From NCBI RefSeq assembly GCF_014284365.1, contig NZ_JACOGG010000008.1, forward strand, positions 1 through 64,000: a stretch of 64,000 nucleotides of DNA, given 5' to 3'. Made by a program: the position numbers and the translations under genes. Origin of the DNA: Cognatundibacterium rugosum. GTDB taxonomy: Bacteria; Pseudomonadota; Gammaproteobacteria; Burkholderiales; Burkholderiaceae_D. Below, piece after piece: positions 1 to 8,723 of this stretch. The first letter of the stretch is position 1. Each line of letters opens with the position of its first letter. A model generated the notes under the pieces. That model was not told the origin of the DNA and made no database searches. It saw only the letters and a list, made by a program, of their open reading frames with translations.

Positions 1-183
1 AATACTATTACCTGACCAAATTCAACAACGTCGAGGAGCTGGAGAAGGGATTGGCTGACTACATCCACTACTATAATCATGACCGTATAAAACTGAAATT
101 AAAAGGGCTGAGTCCTGTTCAATACAGAAATCAGCCCTTGGCCACGTAACTATCAAGCTGTCCAACTAAATGGGGTCACTTCA
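1..183 (+). mobile_element. Right end of an IS3-family (IS150-like) insertion sequence
   Basis: The transposase tail is followed by a right terminal repeat at 159-183. Read outward-in it is TGAAGTGACCCCATTTAGTT, then GGACA, which resembles IS150-type ends that begin TG and contain CCCCATTT..GTTGG. The left end and any target duplication lie outside the window. The host sequence resumes at about 184, only 56 bases beyond the stop of the EAL/GGDEF gene, so the insertion lies just downstream of that gene. Confidence 0.75.
3..149 (+). CDS. IS3-family transposase (OrfB), C-terminal fragment
   Basis: The reading frame is already open at the window edge and ends with TAA at 147-149. The roughly 48 visible residues carry the tail of an IS3/IS150-group integrase core: an HYYNHDRIKLKLKGLSP-type block followed by VQYR. 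This lies beyond the last catalytic Glu of the DDE domain, which is outside the window. The gene may be intact upstream. A terminal inverted repeat follows at 159-183, so this is the 3' end of an insertion sequence rather than a host gene. Confidence 0.85.
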   Translation, partial: YYYLTKFNNVEELEKGLADYIHYYNHDRIKLKLKGLSPVQYRNQPLAT

Positions 184-239
184 GAATATTCAGGCGTTTT
201 TTTTATTCCTACTCAGTTTAAGGCGGTTTCTGCGCGTCC

Positions 240-2090
240 TCATTCTGCGCGTCGGTCGACAAACAGGCTGTTGCCGTGGATTTTCTTGGCCTGTTTTTTC
301 GCATCCGAGGCTGCGAGTGAAATCTGATGATGCGAATAGAATTGCCGGTCCTGTGCCTTGACCACGCCCAGCGACAGGCTGACCAGCGGATAAAATACTT
401 TTTTCCCTTGCCGGTCTTCGCTCAGATAGCCGCCGCGTTCGCGATCTTCATTGCTATAAAAATCCTGAATTTCCAGCGCAAAGCTGTCGAGGATGGCGCG
501 GCAACGGGCTTCCCAATCCGCGCTGCGAAACAGAATAATAAAGTCATCGCCACCGATATGGCCGATGAAATCCTGCTTCAGGTCACAGTGTTTTTTCAGC
601 ACTTCGCTGGTCATTTGTATGATGTCATCGCCACGCCGGTAGCCATACACATCATTGAAGGGCTTGAAATGATCAAGGTCGCAATAGCAGGCGCAAAATT
701 TCTCCTGCTTTTCCAGCAATTGCTCAATGTGCTCATTAATCGGTACATTGCCCGGTAATTGCGTCAACGGGTTGGCGTAACGCGCTGCATTAATCTGCAT
801 TTGGGTGATCTCGCGCATCAGATCCGGACCAGTACAGATACCTATGTACTTGCCATTTTCCGTGAGCATGATGCCATTGATCAGATGGTCAGGATTGGCC
901 TGCACAATGATGTGGCTGACTTCCTGCATGCTGGTGTGTTTGTCGACGATGATCGGGTTTGCATCCATAAACACCCGGCATGACTTCTTGCCATACAGTT
1001 CACGCTGATACGGACGTGCAAAGCTGTCTATCATGTGATAGCGGTTGATGATGCCAACCGGTACGCCGTCATCGACCACAGGCAGCATTTGCAGTTTCGG
1101 ATTTTCCAAAAATATTGCATCGACCTGATTGTTCAGCATCGATGAAGGAATCGTTGGCGAGGTGCGTAAAATTTTTCCAACCGCTGATGAGGTTTCCATC
1201 TGTTGATGTGGCCGCTTCCCGGAGTGATAAGTATGCGCTGACAGGGTTTTCGCAACTTCAGCTGAAATGGAGCGGGTAGGGGAAGGGTGTGGACGCGCGA
1301 TATGGTAACCCTGACCGCAGGCCACGCCGATTTCCCTGACGGTCAGCAATTCCGCCTGCGTTTCTATGCCCTCTGCGATCACCCGTGTGCCTGACTTCTC
1401 CGCAATTGATTGAATAGAACGTACGAATTGCGCCTTCACTGCATCATTATCTATGCCCTGTATAAAGTGCATGTCTATTTTGACGTATTCAGGCTTCAGT
1501 TCTGACCATAATCTGAGACTGGAAAAACCTTCGCCCAGATCGTCGATCGCGATTTCAAAACCCATATTCCGGTAATGCAGCACCGCATCTAACAGCAGCG
1601 CGTAATCGTGGGTAGGCTGGTACTCCGTGAGTTCGATGATCACACGGTCAGGATTGATGCCGATCTGATGAATAAAATCCAGCGTCTCACCATAGCGTGC
1701 GTCTCTTTGCATCAGGCATTCAGGGCTCACATTCAGGAAGATTTTGCCTGGCAGTTTTTGTGCAGCAAATTGTTCCAGCACGACACGGCGGCACAAATGT
1801 TCGACTTGTACCGTCAAATTATTTTCTGCCGCAGCTTTAAACAGATTAATTGGGGCATGCAATGCCGAATCAGACGGGCCGCGTATCAGGCCTTCATAGC
1901 CAAGGATGCTGCCATCGGACATTTCTATGATGGGTTGAAAACGAGCAGTCAGCAGCCGGTTGCTGATGATGTTCTGTAGCTGAAAGCGTAACGCAGACAA
2001 ATCCGCCTGGTCAAACTGGCTTGCGTGCAAAGCTGGAGAGGCATGCCCAGCGGCGGCGGACATGTTGCCCTCAAATAAGACGCTTTCCAT
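240..2090 (-). CDS. EAL-CBS-GGDEF cyclic-di-GMP regulator
   Basis: Predicted cytoplasmic c-di-GMP enzyme of 616 residues with no signal peptide or membrane segment. An EAL phosphodiesterase domain comes first (about 45-275). It is EGL at 66-68 but keeps the catalytic set N120, E153, D183-D184, K204, E240 and Q260, so it is probably active. A CBS pair spans about 305-425. A C-terminal GGDEF domain (about 435-610) has GGDDF at 513-517, so cyclase activity is uncertain. I start at the ATG at 2090 because AGGAA lies 8-9 bases upstream; the longer frame to 2132 has no ribosome site. The EAL-CBS-GGDEF order is a known architecture in which CBS domains may sense nucleotides. The effector output cannot be inferred. 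Confidence 0.85.
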   Translation of the reverse strand: MESVLFEGNMSAAAGHASPALHASQFDQADLSALRFQLQNIISNRLLTARFQPIIEMSDGSILGYEGLIRGPSDSALHAPINLFKAAAENNLTVQVEHLCRRVVLEQFAAQKLPGKIFLNVSPECLMQRDARYGETLDFIHQIGINPDRVIIELTEYQPTHDYALLLDAVLHYRNMGFEIAIDDLGEGFSSLRLWSELKPEYVKIDMHFIQGIDNDAVKAQFVRSIQSIAEKSGTRVIAEGIETQAELLTVREIGVACGQGYHIARPHPSPTRSISAEVAKTLSAHTYHSGKRPHQQMETSSAVGKILRTSPTIPSSMLNNQVDAIFLENPKLQMLPVVDDGVPVGIINRYHMIDSFARPYQRELYGKKSCRVFMDANPIIVDKHTSMQEVSHIIVQANPDHLINGIMLTENGKYIGICTGPDLMREITQMQINAARYANPLTQLPGNVPINEHIEQLLEKQEKFCACYCDLDHFKPFNDVYGYRRGDDIIQMTSEVLKKHCDLKQDFIGHIGGDDFIILFRSADWEARCRAILDSFALEIQDFYSNEDRERGGYLSEDRQGKKVFYPLVSLSLGVVKAQDRQFYSHHQISLAASDAKKQAKKIHGNSLFVDRRAE

Positions 2091-2429
2091 GGGAACAATT
2101 CCTAAAAAATCCTGGCACTGCCAGTGCGACATGTAAGTCCAGCAGGCTTTATGTGTAAATTGCCTGCAAATATAGTCAGGAAATATGACATCTTCATGTC
2201 ATTATTGATTTTTGGAAATAATATTCCTTGCATTGTCAGACGGTCGCTTGTGTACGTAACGGCTCAGTTTGGCTGGGCGGGAAAGTCCTGCTTGTAAATA
2301 GTTGATACGCAACGGTGTGTACGATGAAACGATGCCATCTCGGCTTTTTATCGCTCAAAAGGCGCATTTCTGCTGCTATCCCACAGTCCTGTCTCTGTCA
2401 GTTCAATCGCGCTTCTGGTATCATTCGGC
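2091..2429. other. Divergent intergenic region between the c-di-GMP gene and udk
   Basis: No coding frame here looks real. It must carry the promoters of both divergent genes. The one clear structure is a perfect 7-bp inverted repeat, ATGACAT-N4-ATGTCAT, at 2185-2202, about 95 bases upstream of the EAL/GGDEF start. It could be a regulator site, but no family can be assigned. Confidence 0.4.
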
Positions 2430-3071
2430 ATGAACAAGATTTCTTTCCATCCATTTGTTATTGGTGTCGCTGGAGGCAGCGGCAGTGGTAAGTCTACGGT
2501 ATCCCAGCAAGTGCTTGCGTCGTTTGGCGCCGATATGGTCTCGGTGGTGATGCAGGACGATTACTACTGCGACCAATCCCATCTCAGCCCTGAAGAACGT
2601 CGTAAGCAGAATTACGATCACCCGCAAGCTTTTGACTGGCCTTTGCTGGTGCAGCACGTCCAGGCCTTGCGCAATGGCGAAACCATTGCGATGCCTGAAT
2701 ACGACTTCACGATCGATAACCGCTCCAACCGCACCATCCCCGTCAAGCCCGCACCGGTCATCGTGATCGAAGGCCTGTTTGCTTTGTATGATGCCGATTT
2801 GCGCAATCTGATGTCGCTCAAGATTTTTGTCGATACCGCATCGGATGTGCGCTTCATCCGTCGCATGCAAAGGGATATCACCGAGCGCGGCCGCAACGTA
2901 GAAAGCGTCGTCAGCCAGTACATGGAAACGGTACGCCCTATGCATCAGCAATTCATCGAACCAACCAAGCGCCACGCCAACGTCATCATTCCGCACGGCG
3001 CAAATGGCCCCGCGGTCGACGTGATTACCACCAAAGTCGCCAGCATACTCGGTCAGTTAAAGCAAAGCTGA
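2430..3071 (+). CDS. udk: Uridine kinase
   Basis: Phosphorylates uridine and cytidine to UMP and CMP in pyrimidine salvage. The 213-residue length is typical of bacterial Udk. The Walker A loop GGSGSGKS lies at about 15-22, followed by the QDDYY segment of the nucleoside site, a YDHPQAFDW block, and the EGLFALYD and RRMQRDITERGR lid motifs of the family. It is a single-gene unit: the divergent c-di-GMP gene is upstream and two hairpins, the second a strong terminator, are downstream. Confidence 0.95.
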   Translation: MNKISFHPFVIGVAGGSGSGKSTVSQQVLASFGADMVSVVMQDDYYCDQSHLSPEERRKQNYDHPQAFDWPLLVQHVQALRNGETIAMPEYDFTIDNRSNRTIPVKPAPVIVIEGLFALYDADLRNLMSLKIFVDTASDVRFIRRMQRDITERGRNVESVVSQYMETVRPMHQQFIEPTKRHANVIIPHGANGPAVDVITTKVASILGQLKQS

Positions 3072-3077
3072 TTGTCC

Positions 3078-3105
3078 GGCGCAAGCATCAAAGGATGCTT
3101 GTGCC
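3078..3105 (+). terminator. Hairpin just after udk
   Basis: A 12-bp stem (GGCGCAAGCATC paired with GATGCTTGTGCC, one G-U pair) closes a 4-base AAAG loop six bases after the udk stop. It has no U-run, so it is more likely an mRNA-stabilising or accessory hairpin ahead of the stronger terminator at 3136-3180. Confidence 0.45.
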
Positions 3106-3135
3106 ATTCTTAGCATATCTCCCGCAATATACTTA

Positions 3136-3180
3136 AGCGCCACTGCACTGCGTGTATCCACGCAGTGCAGTGGCGCTTTT
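3136..3180 (+). terminator. Strong intrinsic terminator downstream of udk
   Basis: A perfect 19-bp stem (3136-3154 with 3159-3177) closes a TATC loop and is followed by a run of T. The symmetry means it could act in both directions, which would separate udk from the minus-strand acetyltransferase gene. Confidence 0.9.
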
Positions 3181-3349
3181 GATAAGAAGACTGTAAGTTG
3201 CTCCACGCTCTTTGCTAATGTTTTGGCTGAGAGGTGGGGTCTTTCATTAGTTTAGGGTCTTACGTGGGCTAAGTTTGGATCATTCGGAACTTCGAGATGC
3301 GCAGATTTCAGAATCTCTTCACCCCACACCCCTTCGTACAAGCGACTAG

Positions 3350-3811
3350 TCAAAGCTTTTTGTGATACACCACAAACGGAATTTTTTGAGCCATTTGGTC
3401 GTACAGTTGCATGGCTATCGTATTCGTTTCTTGTGTTTGCCAGTAAACACGTTGAATTCCGACAGCCTTGGCAGTGTTATACACAGCGTTTATCAGTGCT
3501 CTGCCAACCCCCATCCCTCTCGCATGATCCACTGTAAATAAGTCTTGCAGATAACATACCGGCTTAATTTGAATAGTACTTCTGTGGTAGATGAAATGAA
3601 CTAAACCGAGCAATTTTCCTGATCGTTCTGCAACCATTGCTTGCATCGGTTCGTGTTCATCAAAAAAGCGAGCCCAAGTTGACCTGGTAATTTCTGGATC
3701 TAACGCGGTTTCTCCATGTCGTCCATAAAATTTATTGTAACCTTCCCAAAGTGTTAGCCATTCAGGAAAGTCGTCTTTGCTAACACAACGGATCGCAAGC
3801 TGATCACTCAT
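3350..3811 (-). CDS. GNAT-family N-acetyltransferase
   Basis: A 153-residue acetyl-CoA-dependent acyltransferase of the GNAT superfamily. The acetyl-CoA pyrophosphate loop reads RGMGVGRALI in the second half, preceded by the LQDLFTVDHA strand and followed by a YWQTQETNTIAMQLYDQM block typical of motif B. The frame extends to 3856, but the ATG at 3811 follows AAAGGA at good spacing and begins where the fold begins. The substrate cannot be inferred. The gene is AT-richer than udk and stands in a gene-poor stretch beside tRNA-Ser, so it may have been acquired. Confidence 0.8.
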   Translation of the reverse strand: MSDQLAIRCVSKDDFPEWLTLWEGYNKFYGRHGETALDPEITRSTWARFFDEHEPMQAMVAERSGKLLGLVHFIYHRSTIQIKPVCYLQDLFTVDHARGMGVGRALINAVYNTAKAVGIQRVYWQTQETNTIAMQLYDQMAQKIPFVVYHKKL

Positions 3812-4168
3812 CTTCATCCTTTCTAGTTTGGGGAGAATATCCCCAATAGGTCTCATAAAATATAAAGCAAATTTCCGGCTTGCCGATTGGGTGCAAACAT
3901 CCAGTAACTCGCTTCAACACAACGGCACGAAACTGTTTTTTAACTGAATTGTTATCGATTGGTATCTGGGAGTTGTTGGGGTAATGTGTTACTTCAACCA
4001 GCGGATTAAACGGCATTCAATTACGACGAATAGAATAAGCTTCGCTCGGTAAATTGTTCCCTATCAGGTGAATGCTATGCATCCCGTCTTTAGATATTAA
4101 GCCGACGAGCGGTCATCTAATGTTGAGTGCTGGCTCGATGATAAAACACCGCAATATCTCAAAGCTCG

Positions 4169-4411
4169 CTACTTCATTGCGTCTTGGGTTGCATAACGGA
4201 TCCCATGATAACGCTGATTCTTTAAGCTGCGAAAGGCTTCTAATTTCACGCCGCGTGGCGTGGAATATGTTAAGCAAGATATCGAATTCTGGAAAAACTC
4301 GTCGCTATCTCTCTCTATTTTCGAAATAAGATGAGATTGTGTCAGGCCGTAAAGTGACTTAATACGCTTCAATGCATGCCAGGGTGGATGAAGTATAAAC
4401 TGAGTTTTCAT
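4169..4411 (-). CDS. Possible small hypothetical protein
   Basis: An 80-residue frame starting at the ATG at 4411, preceded by GAAGGTGG about 9 bases upstream, which is why I list it. The product is basic and polar with no signal peptide or membrane helix, and I do not recognise it. It lies in the AT-rich stretch beside tRNA-Ser. It may be a chance frame. Confidence 0.22.
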   Translation of the reverse strand: MKTQFILHPPWHALKRIKSLYGLTQSHLISKIERDSDEFFQNSISCLTYSTPRGVKLEAFRSLKNQRYHGIRYATQDAMK

Positions 4412-4507
4412 TGAGCCAACCACCTTCTTTCGCTCTAAAGAAAGCTACGCATTTACACGCCAAAAATTAGATGACATGCCAAATGGCATACTGATGAAGT
4501 CAGAAAA

Positions 4508-4540
4508 AGAAAAAGCCCTTGAAATTCAAGGGCTTTTTCC
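4508..4540 (-). terminator. Intrinsic terminator of tRNA-Ser
   Basis: AAAAAGCCCTTGAA (4510-4523) pairs with TTCAAGGGCTTTTT (4525-4538). On the minus strand it lies eight bases past the CCA end of the tRNA and is followed by a T-rich run, as expected for the tRNA transcript. Confidence 0.85.
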
Positions 4541-4547
4541 ATTAACT

Positions 4548-4637
4548 TGGCGGAGAGGGGGGGATTCGAACCCCCGATACCTGTTACAGTACGCCTGATT
4601 TCGAGTCAGGTACATTCAACCACTCTGCCACCTCTCC
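4548..4637 (-). tRNA. tRNA-Ser (anticodon CGA)
   Basis: Reading the minus strand, GGAGAGG (4637-4631) and its partner CCTCTCC form a 7-bp acceptor stem, and the CCA end is encoded (4550-4548). The anticodon stem CCTGA/TCAGG holds the loop CTCGAAA with anticodon CGA, so it reads UCG serine codons. A long variable arm of class II type (GTACTGTAACAGGTAT region) precedes the T arm with GGTTCGAATCC. Total length is 90 nt. Confidence 0.97.
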
Positions 4638-4754
4638 GGCTTTGGTTGTTCGTCATAAACGAAGCCTGCGAGTATAGCAAAGAATCCTGATTTTTTCCAG
4701 TTCGTGTTGCGTATGCGTAAAGTAATTCTGTTCTGGCGGTCAGTGCAGGGGTGT

Positions 4755-5576
4755 TTAGCGCGTTTCGTTCAGGTAGTGCTCCAGCAGTGCTGCTGCGGGC
4801 AGCTGCTGAATTTGTAGCTGGCTGCGATGGGTGGAATGAAAGGCGATGGCCAGTTGTTGCGTGTGTTGATCCGATGTGCAGGTGTGCAGATGGAATTGCC
4901 AGCCATTTAGCGGGACGCCTTCCGGGGCGCTGATCAGGCAGGGCCGGTCCTGCTTCAGGCTGAGGCTGAATTGCAGCGGGTCTAAGCGGTAACCCATGCC
5001 CAGTGCTTTGAGTAAGGCTTCTTTGAGTGACCAGTAGGCGATGAAGCGTGTGGCTGGATCTGGGTGAGACAGAATATCCTGGCTTTCTGCTGCGGTGCAT
5101 ACGGTAGCGCACAGGTTTTCCAGATCGGGAATGATTCCGTGCGCTTCGATATCCACGCCCAGCTTGCAGTCTTGCGATAAAGCCTGACGGCTGAGGGCGA
5201 CCAGTACCTGATGTTCATTATGCGACAGGCTCAGAGGGTAGTTGGTCTGATTGAGTTGAATGCTGGGTTTGCCGAGTTGATCCCTGACGATGTGGATCTG
5301 ATGGATCTGCGTGAAGGGGAGCTGAAATAATTGGGCTGCCAATAACTTGCTCAGTGCGCGTCCTCCCAGAAAGCGCTGTTGATCGCCCAGATGCTGATAC
5401 TGATGCAGGCGCGAGGTTTCTCCCTGATCTAACAGACTCAATAAGTGATTACGATGCTGCGCTACCTCGGCGGTGGCGATCTGGCTCAGGTAGATGCTAA
5501 TTTGCTGAGGTTTTTTGTTCCATGCCATCACGGCTGGAATTTGATTCAGCCAGACCGACAGGCGTTGCTTAAGCAT
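4755..5576 (-). CDS. 4'-phosphopantetheinyl transferase, Sfp type
   Basis: Transfers phosphopantetheine from CoA to a Ser of carrier proteins. The 273 residues show the Sfp-type motifs in order: [27 protein letters not shown] (Mg-binding Asp/Glu) and [15 protein letters not shown] (WxxKEA). The ATG at 5576 overlaps the kinase stop by 8 bases, which implies translational coupling. A longer frame to 5621 would run deeper into the kinase gene. No polyketide or peptide synthetase gene is in the window, so the carrier protein target is unknown. Finding it third in an operon with a sensor kinase is unusual. Confidence 0.85.
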   Translation of the reverse strand: MLKQRLSVWLNQIPAVMAWNKKPQQISIYLSQIATAEVAQHRNHLLSLLDQGETSRLHQYQHLGDQQRFLGGRALSKLLAAQLFQLPFTQIHQIHIVRDQLGKPSIQLNQTNYPLSLSHNEHQVLVALSRQALSQDCKLGVDIEAHGIIPDLENLCATVCTAAESQDILSHPDPATRFIAYWSLKEALLKALGMGYRLDPLQFSLSLKQDRPCLISAPEGVPLNGWQFHLHTCTSDQHTQQLAIAFHSTHRSQLQIQQLPAAALLEHYLNETR

Positions 5577-7638
5577 GTTCAGAAACGCTGGTTGGCAAGC
5601 CCGCGCTTGGTTGCGCGGCAAGCTGATTCAATAATTCGTACAAGACCTGGCGGTTAATCGGCTTTGTCAGATAGCCGTCCAGTCCCACTGCCATCGCTTC
5701 CTGCTGCTCGCTGGCCAGTGCAGATGCGGTCAGCGCATGGATGAGCGTGCGTTGCCGCGCAGGTGACTGTTGTTCCAGTTGCCGTATCATTTTGCTGGCG
5801 TCCAGGCCGCCCATGACCGGCATTTGCATGTCCATCAGGATCAGATCGAAGTGTTCGCCTTTCCAGCGATCGACGGCTTCCTGGCCATTATTTGCTAATA
5901 CCGTCTGGTGACCTTGTTTGGCGATCAGGTTCAGGATCAGGGTTTGATTGACTGCATTATCTTCGGCAATCAGGATGTTAAGCTGCCTTAATTCGCGCTG
6001 TGCGGACGTGTTCACGACTGCCTTGGTATCTGCGGAAGACGGAAGCGGAAACACGGCTGGTATGGTCAGGCAAAATTCACTGCCGATGCCAGGCATGCTG
6101 TTGAGCGTAATGCTGCCCCCCATCAGTTGTGCCAGCCGGTTGCAAATGCTCAGGCCCAGTCCGGTGCCACCGAAACGTCGTGTGGTCGAGGCGTCTTGTT
6201 GAGAAAACGCATCAAAGATCCGCCCCTGTTCGGAGATGGGGATGCCTATGCCTGTGTCCTTCACCATCAAATGCAGATGCGCTGTATCGTCGACATGGGC
6301 GGGTGGCGTTAATTTGGCGCGTAAAACGACTTCGCCATGATCGGTAAATTTAAGTGCATTGCTGAGCAAATTGTTCAAAATCTGGCTCAATCGGGTTGGG
6401 TCGCCGAGTATGATTTGCGGTATGTCTGGCGCAATTTCTGTACGTAACGGCAGGTGTTTTTTTTGCGCAGTCAATTCGTGGCTGGTGAGTATATCCCGCA
6501 GTAATTCTGGTAAGCGTATTTCTATCGCTTCCATCTCTATCTTATTTGCTTCAATTTTGCTGAAATCCAGAATGTCATTGATGATCACCAGCAGATTATT
6601 GGCAGAGCGATGTGCAAGTTCCAGATAGTTGATTTGTTCTTCGCTGAGCGGGGTGTCTAAGGTCAGCTCCAGCATGCCTATCACGCCATTCATCGGTGTG
6701 CGGATTTCGTGGCTCATATTGGCCAGAAAACTGCTTTTCGCCTGATTGGCATTTTCTGCTACGGTTTTCGCCAGTTCCAGCGCGGACCTTGATTTCTCAC
6801 CTTCTTCCACCAGTTTGCTGATGGTGGCGATGACGGTGGCGATATTGTCATCTTGCGCGATACGCTTGCGTGAATCAGGCACCAGACTGATCAGGATTTG
6901 GCGCAAGGAGTTCAGGGTACTTTCTCTTTCACTGAGTTCCGCCCTGAGCTGGCCGGCGGTGGTTTGCAAGGTTAGCAGCGTTGTTCTGAGTTCAGCCGGT
7001 GCGTTCTGGATCAGGTGCTCATATTCCAGGTCGCGGCCTTCTGAACGGCCCAGCTCCAGCATCTGTGTCCCTTGCAATGCCCCCAGCCAGTGCCGCAACG
7101 GAAACCAGATCAGTACGACGCCACCGATAAAACTGGCCAGTGTCATCAGTGCCGCAACTTTGATCATCTGCCACATTTTTTGGGCGATTTCAAAGTTGTC
7201 AAAGCTCAGACGCAATACGCCATAATCCTGACCGCCAACGCGAATAATACGGTTGTCATCAAACAGGTGGCTGGCCACGCGTTCTGTGATCCAGTCAGGG
7301 ATGTAGCCGAGCGACTCGGTTGTTTTGGCGCGACTGGAAATCAGTCCGCTTTGTAAGGCGATGAATTTTGCTGAGGAATAATTTGGACTGTTGACCATGC
7401 GGTCTAATGTGCGCTTGATGGTATCGTAGTCACCGATCACAGCACTGTCGGTAATGGTATGGGCAGCTACTTCCAGCACCGACGAGGCAGATTCCTGTAC
7501 ATCAGATATCTCTTGCGTGAATCGGGTTTCGTAATACACGCTGATGGCACCCAGCATAAAGATCAGCCAGGTCACGCTGTATAAGGCGTAGACACGCAAC
7601 ACCAGCGATTGAGGCAACAAGAAACGCAGGAAGGACAC
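5569..7638 (-). CDS. Hybrid sensor histidine kinase with receiver domain
   Basis: A 689-residue inner-membrane sensor kinase. TM1 is at about 16-36, the periplasmic sensor at about 37-157 and TM2 at about 158-180, followed by a coiled linker. The HisKA domain has HEIRTPMNG with H310, the HATPase domain has N427, DTGIG at 461-465 and GTGLG at 491-495, and the C-terminal receiver has D603 in [13 protein letters not shown]. No Hpt domain is present, so phosphotransfer must use a separate protein. The start is the GTG at 7638, with GGAG six bases upstream. It lies 15 bases after the PhnD-like binding protein gene, which probably supplies or modulates the input signal. Confidence 0.9.
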   Translation of the reverse strand: MSFLRFLLPQSLVLRVYALYSVTWLIFMLGAISVYYETRFTQEISDVQESASSVLEVAAHTITDSAVIGDYDTIKRTLDRMVNSPNYSSAKFIALQSGLISSRAKTTESLGYIPDWITERVASHLFDDNRIIRVGGQDYGVLRLSFDNFEIAQKMWQMIKVAALMTLASFIGGVVLIWFPLRHWLGALQGTQMLELGRSEGRDLEYEHLIQNAPAELRTTLLTLQTTAGQLRAELSERESTLNSLRQILISLVPDSRKRIAQDDNIATVIATISKLVEEGEKSRSALELAKTVAENANQAKSSFLANMSHEIRTPMNGVIGMLELTLDTPLSEEQINYLELAHRSANNLLVIINDILDFSKIEANKIEMEAIEIRLPELLRDILTSHELTAQKKHLPLRTEIAPDIPQIILGDPTRLSQILNNLLSNALKFTDHGEVVLRAKLTPPAHVDDTAHLHLMVKDTGIGIPISEQGRIFDAFSQQDASTTRRFGGTGLGLSICNRLAQLMGGSITLNSMPGIGSEFCLTIPAVFPLPSSADTKAVVNTSAQRELRQLNILIAEDNAVNQTLILNLIAKQGHQTVLANNGQEAVDRWKGEHFDLILMDMQMPVMGGLDASKMIRQLEQQSPARQRTLIHALTASALASEQQEAMAVGLDGYLTKPINRQVLYELLNQLAAQPSAGLPTSVSEHA

Positions 7639-7653
7639 AATAGCTCCGTTCAG

Positions 7654-8511
7654 TTAGCGCAGGCTGGCTGGCGCATTCTGATAAAAACGTCTATAGCTCG
7701 CATATTCGCTGCTATCGGACGGAATGAAATAGTTATCATTGCTTAATCCGACTTTTTGTGAGACCTGATGCAGAATTTCTTTGCCTTGCGGATCGTTTTT
7801 CATATTGAAAAAAGCGTTGGCGACAGCTTTAACGGTGGCATCACTGACTTTGCCCGAGGCCATCAGTGCCAGGTCATGATAAGGCTCGGACGACCATAAG
7901 ATGCGGAATTTCTTTTTTTCGCGCGTCGCGTAACTGTCTATCAGTTGAGAGTTACCGCCGACTGCCTGTACTTTACCGGCAAAAAGCTGTGCCAGTGCCC
8001 CATTTTGATTGCCGCCAAAAACAAGGTTAACATCCACTCCTTTGTGCATCAGATGTGCCATAGGCACCTTATAACCGATCAGCGCTTCGGGGCCGGGGAA
8101 GGCAATGCTTTTGTCTTTCAGTTGTTGTAAGTCGGTGATGCCGGACTCGATAGGGACTACGATTTGCCCGGTGACTGAAGGGATATTTCTTCGTCCAAAG
8201 ACTTTCCAGCCCAGCTTTTCGCGTTCTGGAGAAAATAAGTGATTGGTGAAGGCAAACTCCACTTCCTGTGCCAGTACATAGCTGGTGGTGTCGGCACTGG
8301 TTCTGCCTATTTTGAGTGTGAGTTTGATGCCACTTTTTTCGGAGATATAGTTAATGATGGGATTCCAATACGCAGCAGTCAGATTGATGTCGTATTGATT
8401 GACTGGCGAAAAACGATATACCGTTTCTTCTGCGCTCACACTGCGCGCTAAGCAGCAGCTGCATATCAATACGGCTACTGCCAGTTTGGGGAAGGTCTGA
8501 AAGAGGCGCAT
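7654..8511 (-). CDS. Periplasmic PhnD-like (phosphate/phosphonate-type) binding protein
   Basis: A 285-residue secreted solute-binding protein. The ATG at 8511 has GGAG eight bases upstream and begins a clear signal peptide ending LARSVSA. The mature part has PhnD-family hallmarks: an early YRFSPVNQYD-like strand, FAFTNHLFS, GKVQAVGGNSQLID, and a late LSNDNYFIPSDSSEYASYRRF segment. There are no ABC permease or ATPase genes beside it. It is first in an operon with a hybrid kinase, so I infer that it serves sensing rather than transport. The ligand is unknown. Confidence 0.85.
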   Translation of the reverse strand: MRLFQTFPKLAVAVLICSCCLARSVSAEETVYRFSPVNQYDINLTAAYWNPIINYISEKSGIKLTLKIGRTSADTTSYVLAQEVEFAFTNHLFSPEREKLGWKVFGRRNIPSVTGQIVVPIESGITDLQQLKDKSIAFPGPEALIGYKVPMAHLMHKGVDVNLVFGGNQNGALAQLFAGKVQAVGGNSQLIDSYATREKKKFRILWSSEPYHDLALMASGKVSDATVKAVANAFFNMKNDPQGKEILHQVSQKVGLSNDNYFIPSDSSEYASYRRFYQNAPASLR

Positions 8512-8663
8512 TGTCGGTCTCCGGATAGCAGGAAAGTTGCTTTCATTATAGCGAGATGACGGAAGCAAATATTAAAATGTTTCTCAAAAAAAACTCAGCG
8601 CTAATCCAGTTAGCCTAAATTGGCGCCATATGTCATCGCGAGATGCAGACATTGCGCTGTATG

Positions 8664-8693
8664 GCGACAGGATCGTGGCAGACCGGATACAAT
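8664..8693 (+). promoter_or_regulatory. Weak candidate promoter of the moeA operon
   Basis: TACAAT at 8688-8693 matches a -10 element. GCGACA at 8664-8669 is a poor -35 at 18-base spacing. The predicted RNA start would give a leader of about 25 bases. No molybdenum-cofactor riboswitch fold fits in this space. Confidence 0.3.
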
Positions 8694-8723
8694 CCAGCTC
8701 TGTTGATTTGTATTATTTTTACT

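Larger units (their letters stand above)
3812..4547. other. Gene-poor AT-rich stretch next to tRNA-Ser
   Basis: About 700 bases with base composition unlike the flanking core genes. Only short frames exist; the one with a reasonable ribosome site is listed separately (4169-4411). I found no repeat of the tRNA 3' end and no integrase. The tRNA terminator lies at its right edge. Confidence 0.5.

Noticed and set aside
2421..2996. Antisense frame of 191 codons opposite udk
   Set aside because: Overlaps udk completely and its composition is that of a shadow.
3804..4016. 70-codon minus-strand frame overlapping the acetyltransferase start
   Set aside because: No ribosome site, overlaps the better-supported acetyltransferase and shows no recognisable pattern.
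3812..4547. Possible integron cassette array around the acetyltransferase
   Set aside because: I looked for attC-type inverted core sites and an integrase and found none that hold up.
4548..4637. Genomic island attachment site at tRNA-Ser
   Set aside because: No direct repeat of the tRNA 3' end was found on either side within the window.
8569..8723. Molybdenum cofactor riboswitch ahead of moeA
   Set aside because: The divergent gap is short and I see no multi-helix conserved core.
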